The translations under genes and the position numbers were made by a program. Below, in pieces: positions 50,518 to 59,103 of a stretch of 64,000 nt of DNA. The notes below the pieces were generated by a model. That model ran no database searches, was not told the origin of the DNA, and saw nothing but the letters and a program-made list of their open reading frames with translations. The DNA lies in the NCBI GenBank assembly GCA_963727765.1, contig CAVSGZ010000004.1, forward strand, positions 124,001 to 188,000, written 5' to 3'. This DNA is from FEN-299 sp963727765. GTDB lineage: Bacteria > Acidobacteriota > Vicinamibacteria > Vicinamibacterales > Fen-181. Position 1 is the first letter of the stretch; every line of letters starts with the position of its first letter.

Positions 50518-52695
50518 ATGAAGAAACTCGCCCTCATCCTCATTATCGTCTGCGCGGCGCTCGTCCTGCAGGCGGGCCAGAACTCGGACGCGGTGTCCTG
50601 GGAGCGGCAGGCCCAGAACGTCACGATCGTCCGCGACAGCTGGGGCATTCCGCACGTCTACGGCAAGACCGACGCGGACGCCGTCTTCGGCGTCATTTAC
50701 GCGCAGGCCGAGGACGACTTTGGCCGCGTCGAGACCAATTACCTCAACTCCATGGGACGGCTGGCCGAGGCGGAAGGGGAGTCGGCCATCTACCGCGACC
50801 TGCGGATGAAGCTGTTCATCGCCCCGGCGGACCTGAAGGCGCAGTACGAGAAGAGCCCGGCCTGGCTCAAGCCGCTCATGAACGCCTGGGCCGACGGCCT
50901 GAACTACTACCTCTACACCCACCCGAACGTCCGGCCGCGCGTCATCACGCGCTTCGAGCCGTGGATGGCCCTCAGCTTCAGCGAGGGGAGCATCGGCGGC
51001 GACATCGAGAAGGTTAGTCTCAACCAGCTCGAGGCGTTCTACGGCCGCGGCGAGGAGACGGCGGCGGAGGTCGAGGACGACCTCGGTGACGGCCCGCCCG
51101 AGCCGACCGGGTCCAACGGGATCGCCATCGCCCCGGCCGACACGGTCGATCACCACGCCCTGCTGCTCATCAACCCGCACACCTCGTTCTTCTTCCGGGC
51201 CGAGGCGCAGATGGTGAGCAACGAGGGGCTCGACGCCTACGGCGCGATCACGTGGGGGCAGTTCTTCATCTACCAGGGGTTCAACGACCGCATCGGCTGG
51301 ATGCACACCTCGAGCGGCGTCGACGACGCGGACGAGTACCTGGAGACGGCCCTCCAGAAGGACGGGTCCTGGTACTACCGCTACGGCACCGAGGAACGAC
51401 CGGTCAGGACCGAGGTCATCACGATCCCGTACAAGACGGCGACCGGGATGGCGCACCGGCAGTTCACCGTCTTCCGCACCGAGCACGGCCCGGTCGTCCG
51501 GAAGATCGGCGACAAGTGGGTGAGCTTCCGCATCATGCAGGAGCCGCTCAAGGCGCTGATGCAGTCCTACGTCCGAACCAAGGCGCGCAGCTACAAGGCT
51601 TTCCGCGAGACGATGGAGTTGCACACCAACTCGTCGAACAACACCATCTACGCCGACGCCGACGGCAACATCGCCTATTTCCACGCCAACTTCATCCCGA
51701 GGCGCGACCCGAAGTTCGACTGGACCAAGCCGGTCGACGGCAGCGACCCGGCGACCGACTGGCACGGCCTGCTCTCGGTGGACGAGACGCCGAAGCTGCT
51801 CAATCCGGCGAGCGGCTGGCTCTACAACTCCAACAACTGGCCGTGGACCGCCGCCGGCCCGAGCAGCCCGAAGAAGGCCGACTTCCCGGCCTACGTGGAG
51901 AGCGGCGGCGAGAACCCGCGCGGGCTGCACGCCGTCCGGCTGCTCGAGGGCCGAAAGGACTTCACGCTCGACGGACTGCTGGCCGCCGCGTTCGACAGCT
52001 ACCTGCCGTCGTTTGCTGAAGACGTCCCGGCGCTGATCAAGGCGTGGGACCGTCTGCCGGCGGGCGACCCGCTCAAGGCGAAGACAGCGGACGCGGTCGC
52101 CGTGCTTCGCGGGTGGGATTACCGGTGGGGTCAGTCATCGGTGCCCACGTCGCTGGCGGTCTACTGGGGCGAGGACGCGGGCCGCCGCCTGGCGGCGGAG
52201 ATCCGCAAGTCGGGCGTCTCGGCCGACGACTACATTGCCACGGCCGCCGCGGGGCAGCCGCTAGTGGAGTCGCTGGCGGCCGCGTGCGATCGCCTGGCGG
52301 CCGACTTCGGCACCTGGCGGACGCCGTGGGGCGACATCAACCGCTACCAGCGCCTCACCGGCGACATCGTCCAGCGGTTCGACGATGCGGCGCCGAGCAT
52401 CCCGGTCCCCTTCGCGTCGGCGCGGTGGGGGTCGCTGGCGTCATTCGGCGCGCGGACCTACCCGAACACGAAGAAGATGTACGGGACCAGCGGCAACAGC
52501 TTCGTGGCGGTGGTGGAGTTCGGCGACCGCGTGCGTGCGCGGGCGGTGTCGGCCGGCGGCGAGAGCGGCGACCCGAAGTCGCCGCACTTCGGCGACCAGG
52601 CGGCCCGGTATGCCTCCGGCGACCTGCGCGAGGTCTACTTCTATCGCGACCAGCTCACTGGACACATCGAGCGGGAATACAAGCCGGGAAAATGA
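50518..52695 (+). CDS. Exported penicillin acylase family protein (S45, Ntn hydrolase)
   Basis: 725 residues. ATG 50518 follows AAAAAGGACCCC. Signal peptide: KKLALILIIVCAALVLQAG. The alpha-subunit region (about 25-180) has IVRDSWGIPHVYGKTDADAVFGVIYAQAEDDF broken by length. The autoproteolytic nucleophile is Ser199 in PTGSNGIAIAP, followed by LLINPHTSFFF. The beta-subunit includes HTSSGVDDADEYL and SNNTIYADADGNIAYFHANF (Asn near 385). Ser199 must be freed by self-cleavage to give the active heterodimer. Relatives hydrolyse beta-lactams, acyl-homoserine lactones or other amides. Converges with the phosphofructokinase across a perfect hairpin. Confidence 0.93.
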   Translation: MKKLALILIIVCAALVLQAGQNSDAVSWERQAQNVTIVRDSWGIPHVYGKTDADAVFGVIYAQAEDDFGRVETNYLNSMGRLAEAEGESAIYRDLRMKLFIAPADLKAQYEKSPAWLKPLMNAWADGLNYYLYTHPNVRPRVITRFEPWMALSFSEGSIGGDIEKVSLNQLEAFYGRGEETAAEVEDDLGDGPPEPTGSNGIAIAPADTVDHHALLLINPHTSFFFRAEAQMVSNEGLDAYGAITWGQFFIYQGFNDRIGWMHTSSGVDDADEYLETALQKDGSWYYRYGTEERPVRTEVITIPYKTATGMAHRQFTVFRTEHGPVVRKIGDKWVSFRIMQEPLKALMQSYVRTKARSYKAFRETMELHTNSSNNTIYADADGNIAYFHANFIPRRDPKFDWTKPVDGSDPATDWHGLLSVDETPKLLNPASGWLYNSNNWPWTAAGPSSPKKADFPAYVESGGENPRGLHAVRLLEGRKDFTLDGLLAAAFDSYLPSFAEDVPALIKAWDRLPAGDPLKAKTADAVAVLRGWDYRWGQSSVPTSLAVYWGEDAGRRLAAEIRKSGVSADDYIATAAAGQPLVESLAAACDRLAADFGTWRTPWGDINRYQRLTGDIVQRFDDAAPSIPVPFASARWGSLASFGARTYPNTKKMYGTSGNSFVAVVEFGDRVRARAVSAGGESGDPKSPHFGDQAARYASGDLREVYFYRDQLTGHIEREYKPGK

Positions 52696-52709
52696 GGGGG
52701 AACGCTGAT

Positions 52710-52757
52710 ATCACTCCGGGAGTAATTTCCGGGGGCGGAAATTACTCCCGGAGTGAT
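52710..52757. terminator. Perfect 22-bp inverted repeat with GGGG loop between convergent genes
   Basis: Left arm 52710-52731 begins ATCACTCCGGGAGTAATTT. Right arm 52736-52757 is its exact reverse complement, and the loop is GGGG. The arms themselves contain smaller palindromes (ACTCCGGGAGT). It lies 14 bp after the penicillin acylase stop and two bases before the PFK stop (52760-52762). No T-run. Best reading is a bidirectional terminator; it may also be a mobile palindrome. Confidence 0.8.
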
Positions 52758-52759
52758 TT

Positions 52760-54992
52760 CTACGCGGCGGGCGTGGCCGGCGCCGAGCGGGCCAGCGCGT
52801 CGTTGATCTCCCGCAGACCGAGCCACCACTGCGCCTTCGGCCGGCGATTCGCCTCGTCCATCATCCGCGGCAGGTCTTCGAGCGGGTGGAAGTGGACGTG
52901 GCCGCCCATCATCCCGATGAACGAGGCGGACGGCCGTTCCTCCGCGGCCTGCTCGATCAGGTAGCCCACCGACCGGCGCGCCAGCTTGGTCGCCTGGATC
53001 CGATCGAAGGGCGAGGGGTCGCCGCCCTGCTGCAGGTGGCCGAGGATGCTCTCGCGCACGGCGAACGCCCCGCCGCTCTCCTCCTCGAACAGCGCCCGCA
53101 TGAAGATCGTGTTGTAGGTCGGGTTCGCGTCCTCGTTGCGGATGATGAGGCCGAGCCGCTTCCCCTCGCGGAACCCGCGGACGAGCACGTCGAGGTCCTC
53201 CTTCATCGACTTGAGGGTGACCCCTTCCTCGTGCAGGTAGACGCGCTCGGCGCCGGTGGCAAGGCCGCTCATGAGCGCCAGGTAGCCGCACCGCCGGCCC
53301 ATCACCTCGACGATGTAGCAGCGCCGCTCGGCGACGGCCGACTGCTTGATCTTGTCGACGACGGTGACGATGCTGTTGAGCGCCGTGTCGGCGCCGATGC
53401 TCAGCTCGGTGCCCGGCAGGTTGTTGTCGATCGTCGCCGGCAGGCACACCATCGGAATCCCGAACGCGGGGAAGTTGGTCCGCTCCTGGTGGAGGTGGTA
53501 CGCGCCCTGGTACCCCTCCCAGCCGCCGATGATGAGCAGCCCTTCGAGCCCCCGCCGCTCGATCGTCTTGGCGATCGCGTAGAGGTCGGGGCCGTTCGGG
53601 ACGACGCGGTTGGTCCCGAGTTCCGACCCGCCGAGCGGCGCCCAGCCGTTCACGCTCATCCACGCCATCTGCTGGATGTCGTCGTCGATGAGCCCCTGGA
53701 AGCCGCGGCGGACGCCGAGGACCTCGTGGCCCTGGTCGATCGCGATGCGGACGGCCGCGCGGACCGCGGTGTTCATGCCGGGGGCCGGCGCGCCCACGTT
53801 CAGGACGCCCAGTCGGAGCCGGCGCTGGCCGGGCTGGGGCGGATGGGGCAGCGCGCGCAGCAGCGTCTGGAGCGTGTTGGCGGCGGTGATGAAGCCGTTG
53901 CCGCGCAGCTCGAAGGCGCGCGAGTACCTCGTGCGCCTCGAGCGCCGCGTTGATCTCGCGCGTCTTCGCCACGCACTCGGTCAGCGGGATCCGGACGACG
54001 CGGTTGCCCCGAACGCCGATGGCCACCGACTCCTGGTCGGCTGCTCCCGAGCAGAGCGCCTCGACCGCCTCGTGGCCGACGATCGTGCCGAGGTTGCGGT
54101 CGTAGGCGCTGGGCGCGCCGCCCCGCTGGACGTGGCCGAGCACGGTGATTCGGACGGCCTCGCTGAGCCCCGCCTCGAGCACCTGCTGCAGCCGCTCGGT
54201 CGTGATCGGGCGCCCCAGCCGGTCGGTGGCGCCCTCCGACAGCACGACAATCGCGTCGCGCCGGCCGGCCTCGCGGCCGGCATTGAGCGCCGCCACCATC
54301 TCGCTCTCCCAGTAGTCCGACTCCGGCGGCTGCTCGGGGAGGAACACCCAGTCGGCGCCCGTCGCCAGCGCGCCCATCAGCGCCAGGTAGCCGCAGTGCC
54401 GACCCATCACCTCGACGACGAACGTGCGCCGGTGGCTCGAGGCCGTGCTGGAGATGGCGTCGATCGCCTCGGTGATCCGGTGCAGCGCCGTGTCGGCACC
54501 GATGGTCATGTCGGTGCCGTAGGCGTCGTTGTCGATCGAGCCGACCAGGCCGACGACGGTCAGGCGCGGGTGGCGAAGCGCGGTGTCGAGCGGCACCGCG
54601 AGGCCGGCGACCAGCTCGTCGAGCAGGTCAGGCCACTCGCGGCGGAGCACGTCGGCACCGGCGAGGCTGCCATCGCCGCCGATGACGACGAGGTGGTCGA
54701 TCCCGGCCTCGAGGAGCGTGCGCGCGACGGCCAGACGGCCCTCGCGCGCCCTGAACCTCTCGGACCGCGCGGTGCCGATGATCGTGCCGCCGCGGTGGAT
54801 GATGCCGCCGACCGAGTTCCACGACATCTGGCGGACGGGGTCGCGCCCCTCGATCAGGCCGTTGAACCCTTCGTGGATCCCGTAGACTTCGAACCCGTGG
54901 TCGAGCGCCGTCCGCACCACTGCGCGGATGGCCGCGTTCATTCCCGACGCATCGCCGCCGCTCGTCAGGACCCCAATTCGCTTGTTTGCCAA
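52760..54992 (-). CDS. Tandem-domain (eukaryote-like) 6-phosphofructokinase, frameshifted at the domain junction in this sequence
   Basis: About 743 residues when repaired. TTG 54992 has GGAG seven bases upstream (AAGGAGCACGACG). Domain 1 (about 1-350) is a full PFK: VLTSGGDASGMNAAIRA, GGDGSLAGADVL, SIDNDAYGTDMTIGADTAL with the catalytic Asp, and VMGRHCGYLA. Domain 2 (about 370-743) repeats the fold: GAPAPGMNTAVRA, GGWEGYQGAY (GGDGS lost), ATIDNNLPGTELSIGADTALN and VMGRRCGYLA. This mirrors eukaryotic PFK1, where the C-terminal half is regulatory. Domain 1 runs out of frame after AHEVLAR. Removing one base at 53912-53930 gives FELRGNGFITAANTL and joins domain 2. Phosphorylates fructose-6-phosphate. 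Confidence 0.9.
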
Positions 54993-55108
54993 CGTCGTGC
55001 TCCTTGCTTCTGAAATATGTTACTGCTCTTTTCTTTTCACGCCGCCCGCGACGCTGTAAACTCAGTCGCGACCACTCGGGACGCGGCGAGCCGCGAGGGA
55101 GAAAGACG

Positions 55109-57019
55109 TTGCAGACTGAACTCAGGGCGTGGACCGTCCAGGACTCGATGGAGTTGTACAACATCGGTGGGTGGGGCAAGGACTTCTTCTCGGTCAATGA
55201 CGCCGGCAACGTGGAAGTGACGCCCGCGGGGCCGGGGACGCTGAAGATCGATCTGAAGGAGCTGGTCGACGATCTCCAGAGCCGCGGCCTCAACCTCCCG
55301 ATCCTGATCCGGTTTTCCGACGTCCTGCGCGTGCGGCTCCAGCAGTTGTTCGGCGCCTTCCAGCAGGCGATCCTCGAGAACGACTACAAGGGGATCTTCC
55401 GCGGCGTCTACCCGATCAAGGTCAACCAGCAGCGCCACGTCGTCGAGGAACTGATGGAGCACGGCCGCCAGTTCAACCTCGGCATCGAGGCCGGGTCGAA
55501 GCCCGAACTGCTGGTGGCGCTCGCGCTGCAGGAGAACCCCGAGGCGCTCATCCTCTGCAACGGCTACAAGGACCGCGCCTTCATCGAGACGGCGCTGCTC
55601 GCGCAGAAGCTGGGGCGGCGGGTCGTCATCACGATCGACCGGATGGGCGAGCTCGACACGATCCTCGCGGCCGCCGCCGAACTGGATCTGCGGCCGGTGA
55701 TCGGCGTCCGCGCGCGCCTGACCACCAAGGGCGCCGGCAAGTGGGTGGAGTCGACCGGCGACCGGTCCAAGTTCGGCCTGACGACGGCCGAGATCGTGGC
55801 GACGGTGGACCACCTGCGCGACGTCGGGATGCTCGACTGCCTGCAGCTCCTGCACTTCCACATCGGGTCGCAGATCACCAACATCCGGGCCGTGAAGGAC
55901 GCCCTGCGCGAGTCGAGCCGCATCTACTGCGAGCTCTACCGCCTCGGCGCCAACATGCACTATCTCGACTGCGGCGGCGGCCTCGGCGTCGATTACGACG
56001 GCAGCCAGACCAACTTCCACTCGTCGGTCAACTACACGCTCCAGGAATACGCCGCCGACATCGTCAGCCAGATGGCCGAGGCGTGCAACGCGACCGGCGT
56101 GCCCCACCCGGACCTGGTGACCGAGTCGGGCCGCGCGCTGGTCGCGCACCACTCGGTGCTCGTCTACAACGTGCTGGCGACCAACGAGATCCTCGTCGGC
56201 CGTGCGCCCGAGGCGCCGACCAAGGGCGACCACCAGGTGCTCCACAGCCTGTGGGAGGCCTACAGCGGCGTGTCGCGGAAGAACTTCCAGGAGGCCTACC
56301 ACGACGTGCTCCAGATCAAGGAGGACGCGATCACGGCCTTCAACCTCGGCGTGATCGACCTCAACGCGCGCGCCAAGGTGGAGCAGATGTTCTGGGCGAC
56401 GTGCGAGAAACTGCTCAAGATCGTCCGCGACCTCGACTACGTGCCCGACGAGCTCGAGGGGCTCGAGCGGCAGCTGAGCGACACCTACTACTGCAACTTC
56501 TCCCTCTTCCAGTCGATGCCCGACCACTGGGCGGTCAAGCAGCTGTTTCCGACCATCCCGATCCACCGCCTCAATCAGCAGCCGCTTCGCCGCGGGATCA
56601 TCGCCGACCTGACGTGCGACAGCGACGGGAAGATCGACCAGTTCATCGACTTGCGCGACGTGAAGGGGTTCCTCGAGCTGCACAGCCCGAACGGCGGCGA
56701 GTACCTGGTGGCGACCTTCCTCGTGGGCGCCTACCAGGAGATCCTCGGCGATCTCCACAACCTGTTCGGCGACACCGACGCGGTGCACGTGAAGGTGGAC
56801 GGCGACGACTACACGGTCGAGAAGGTGGTGAAGGGCGACTCGGTGTCCGAGGTGCTCTCCTACGTGCAGTACGACAAGGGGGACCTCGTCGCGCGCGTGC
56901 GCCGGTCGGTCGAGGCCGCCCTGCGCGAGAAGCGCATCACGATGGCCGAGTCGGGGCGCTTCATGAAGCGCTACGAGGAGGCGCTCGAGGGCTACACCTA
57001 CCTGGCGGTGGGGGCGTAG
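55109..57019 (+). CDS. speA: Biosynthetic arginine decarboxylase
   Basis: 636 residues from TTG 55109, chosen because GGGAG lies about eight bases upstream and the family N-terminus follows (AWTVQDSMELYNIGGWGKDFF); an ATG at 55148 would remove conserved residues. PLP Lys104 is in YPIKVNQQRHV. Other motifs: GIEAGSKPELL, LQLLHFHIGSQ, YLDCGGGLGVDYDG, TESGRALVAHHSVLV and CNFSLFQSMPDHWAVKQLFP. Makes agmatine for polyamine synthesis. Diverges from the phosphofructokinase; both start with TTG. Ends seven bases before the convergent CYTH gene. Confidence 0.96.
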   Translation: MQTELRAWTVQDSMELYNIGGWGKDFFSVNDAGNVEVTPAGPGTLKIDLKELVDDLQSRGLNLPILIRFSDVLRVRLQQLFGAFQQAILENDYKGIFRGVYPIKVNQQRHVVEELMEHGRQFNLGIEAGSKPELLVALALQENPEALILCNGYKDRAFIETALLAQKLGRRVVITIDRMGELDTILAAAAELDLRPVIGVRARLTTKGAGKWVESTGDRSKFGLTTAEIVATVDHLRDVGMLDCLQLLHFHIGSQITNIRAVKDALRESSRIYCELYRLGANMHYLDCGGGLGVDYDGSQTNFHSSVNYTLQEYAADIVSQMAEACNATGVPHPDLVTESGRALVAHHSVLVYNVLATNEILVGRAPEAPTKGDHQVLHSLWEAYSGVSRKNFQEAYHDVLQIKEDAITAFNLGVIDLNARAKVEQMFWATCEKLLKIVRDLDYVPDELEGLERQLSDTYYCNFSLFQSMPDHWAVKQLFPTIPIHRLNQQPLRRGIIADLTCDSDGKIDQFIDLRDVKGFLELHSPNGGEYLVATFLVGAYQEILGDLHNLFGDTDAVHVKVDGDDYTVEKVVKGDSVSEVLSYVQYDKGDLVARVRRSVEAALREKRITMAESGRFMKRYEEALEGYTYLAVGA

Positions 57020-57025
57020 GAAGGC

Positions 57026-57664
57026 TCAGGACTCAGGGCTCAGGGCCGTACTTCGCAAGATCGCACAATCGCAAGATGTGTGCCCGCTTCGGCGAAGCAG
57101 GTCTCTGTACGACCCCGGCGTGGAGGTCTCCGGCAACTGCAGGCGCTCGCGCAGGTCGCGCATCAGCCGGGCCGAGCGCCGGCCCGCGCGCTCCGTCATC
57201 ACTTCGATCTCGATGAAGGTGCCGAGGCCGGCGACGCGGTCCAGGTGGATCCGCGCGCCGTCGACCAGGTAGACCTCGCGTGTCTTGCGGACCACCGTCT
57301 CGACGCCGAACGCGGCGGACAGAATCTCGAGGACAGCGTCGACGTCTCGAGGGGCTTGAGCCTTGAGCCCTGAGGCCTGAGCCTCCGAGCCTGGGCCTTG
57401 GGCCTGGACACGCCGGGGAGCATCGACCGTCCATTTCAGATATCGGCTCTCCCGTGCTCCTTGCCGTTTCGGCCGCTCGTAGAAGATCAGCTCGCTCGTG
57501 CCGCCGTGGACCACGCGGAGCTTGAGGTAGCCGCGCGCCACGCGGAAGTAGTGGTCGGCCTGCCGCAAGACGGCCGCCCGCTCGCAGCCGGCGAGCCCGG
57601 CCAGTCGCCGACGGTAGGGCACGAGCGATTCCACCTCGACCTTGATCTCGAGATTCCTGAGCAT
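57026..57664 (-). CDS. CYTH-domain protein (class IV adenylate cyclase / triphosphatase fold) with a repeat-derived insert
   Basis: 212 residues. ATG 57664 follows GAGGA and starts MLRNLEIKVEV, whose ExK (EIKVE) is the CYTH signature. Other motifs: ADHYFRVARGYLKLR, ELIFYERP, TREVYLVDGARIHLDRVAGLG and FIEIEVM. These acidic and basic residues line the triphosphate tunnel. Residues of about 95-115 (QAQGPGSEAQASGLKAQAP) look foreign and are encoded by a GGCCT/CTCAGG-rich repeat (about 57350-57420). It replaces an external loop, so folding may survive. Class IV cyclases make cAMP, while other CYTH proteins hydrolyse thiamine or inorganic triphosphate; I cannot choose. Confidence 0.85.
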   Translation of the reverse strand: MLRNLEIKVEVESLVPYRRRLAGLAGCERAAVLRQADHYFRVARGYLKLRVVHGGTSELIFYERPKRQGARESRYLKWTVDAPRRVQAQGPGSEAQASGLKAQAPRDVDAVLEILSAAFGVETVVRKTREVYLVDGARIHLDRVAGLGTFIEIEVMTERAGRRSARLMRDLRERLQLPETSTPGSYRDLLRRSGHTSCDCAILRSTALSPES

Positions 57665-57799
57665 CGTCTTCGTCCTCACGCCGTCAGCCGTCAACCGTCA
57701 GCCGCAGTCTATCGCATTGGCCTCCAGCCCTTCCTTCGGGTAACATTTCATGTTTAGGCCTGTCAGCCCAGACATTAACGACGGAGCACCAGCAGAGAC

Positions 57800-58978
57800 A
57801 TGAGCAAGAACTACATCTTCTCGTCCGAGTCGGTTGGCGAGGGCCACCCCGACAAGGTGTGCGACACGATTTCCGACGCCGTGCTCGACGCCTGCCTCGC
57901 GCAGGACAAGTACAGCCGCGTGGCCTGCGAGACCTACGCCAAGAGCAACCTCGTCGTCATCGGCGGCGAGATCACGACCAAGGCCAGGCTCGACTTCAAC
58001 GAGATCGCACGCGAGGCGATCCGCGGGATCGGCTATACCCACGACGATGACGTGTTCCACGCCGACAAGGTGCTGATCATGAACGCGATCACATCGCAAT
58101 CGCCCGACATCGCGCAGGGCGTCGACGCGCGGGCCGCCGTGGGCAAGGAGAAGGCGGAGCAGGGGGCCGGCGACCAGGGGCTGATGTTCGGCTACGCCTG
58201 CAACGAGACGCCGGAACTGATGCCGGCGCCGATTATGTACGCCCACCAGCTCGGCGCCGAGCTGACCCGCGTGCGCAAGACCGGCAAGGTGAGCTGGCTG
58301 CGCCCGGACGCCAAGAGCCAGGTGTCGGTCCGCTACGAGAACGACCAGCCGGTGGAGATCACGAGCGTCGTGATCTCGACGCAGCACGCGGCCAGCGCGA
58401 GCCACCGCACCATCCGGAACTTCTGCATCGAGGAGATCGTCACGCCGACGCTGCCGGCGCACCTGATCACGCGCAAGACGAAGATGCTCATCAATCCGAC
58501 GGGCCGCTTCGTCGTCGGCGGGCCGCAGGGGGACACCGGCCTCACGGGCCGGAAGATCATTGTCGACAGCTACGGCGGCATGGGCCGGCACGGCGGCGGC
58601 GCCTTCTCGGGCAAGGACCCGAGCAAGGTGGATCGCAGCGGCGCCTACATGGGGCGCTACGTCGCCAAGAACATCGTGGCAGCGGGCCTGGCCACCAGCG
58701 CCGAGATCCAGCTGGCTTACGCCATTGGCTATCCCGACCCGGTCAGCGTCTGCGTCAACACGTTCGGGACCGCGCTGCCGGGGCTGACCGACGAAGCGAT
58801 CGAACGCGCCGTGTGCGAGGTGTTCAGCTTCAAGCCGGCGAGCATCATCAAGCAGCTCGACCTGCTGCGGCCGATCTACGGCAAGACGACCAACTACGGC
58901 CACTTCGGCAAGAACGACCCCGACCTGACCTGGGAGCGGACCGACAAGGTCAACGCGCTCAGGAGGGCGGTGCGGTAA
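57800..58978 (+). CDS. metK: S-adenosylmethionine synthetase
   Basis: 392 residues, ATG 57800 (MSKNYIFSSESVGEGHPDK). Motifs: GHPDKVCDTISDAVLD near 15-30, ADKVLIMNAITSQSPDIAQG, GAGDQGLMFGYA near 121-132, NPTGRFVVGGPQGDTGLTGRK (split by length) and GGGAFSGKDPSKVDRS. Makes SAM from methionine and ATP. The 135-bp region between it and the divergent CYTH gene has a small AACAT-TTC-ATGTT hairpin, and I do not recognise a SAM riboswitch there. Converges with the M3 peptidase. Confidence 0.98.
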   Translation: MSKNYIFSSESVGEGHPDKVCDTISDAVLDACLAQDKYSRVACETYAKSNLVVIGGEITTKARLDFNEIAREAIRGIGYTHDDDVFHADKVLIMNAITSQSPDIAQGVDARAAVGKEKAEQGAGDQGLMFGYACNETPELMPAPIMYAHQLGAELTRVRKTGKVSWLRPDAKSQVSVRYENDQPVEITSVVISTQHAASASHRTIRNFCIEEIVTPTLPAHLITRKTKMLINPTGRFVVGGPQGDTGLTGRKIIVDSYGGMGRHGGGAFSGKDPSKVDRSGAYMGRYVAKNIVAAGLATSAEIQLAYAIGYPDPVSVCVNTFGTALPGLTDEAIERAVCEVFSFKPASIIKQLDLLRPIYGKTTNYGHFGKNDPDLTWERTDKVNALRRAVR

Positions 58979-59091
58979 GCTGGCAGCGGATCACGGCCCA
59001 AGGACGGGGACCAGAACAGCCGGCAGCGGACTTTCCGATCCGCTGCCAGCTGCGCGGTGTCCCGTCAACTGACCGTGATCCGCTGCCAGCT
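58978..59091. repeat. Nested inverted repeats between convergent metK and M3 peptidase
   Basis: A perfect 19-bp pair: 58978-58996 (AGCTGGCAGCGGATCACGG) with 59073-59091. Inside it GGCAGCGGA (59022-59030) pairs with TCCGCTGCC (59039-59047). The same GGCAGCGGA unit thus occurs four times in alternating orientation in 114 bp. The first arm begins at the last base of the metK stop codon. Probably a bidirectional terminator built from repeats. Confidence 0.75.
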
Positions 59092-59103
59092 GCCGGCTGA
59101 CCC

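Noticed and set aside
57700..57799. Possible SAM riboswitch upstream of metK
   Set aside because: I could not match SAM-I, SAM-II or SAM/SAH consensus elements. Only a small AACAT/ATGTT hairpin is visible. A covariance-model search would decide.
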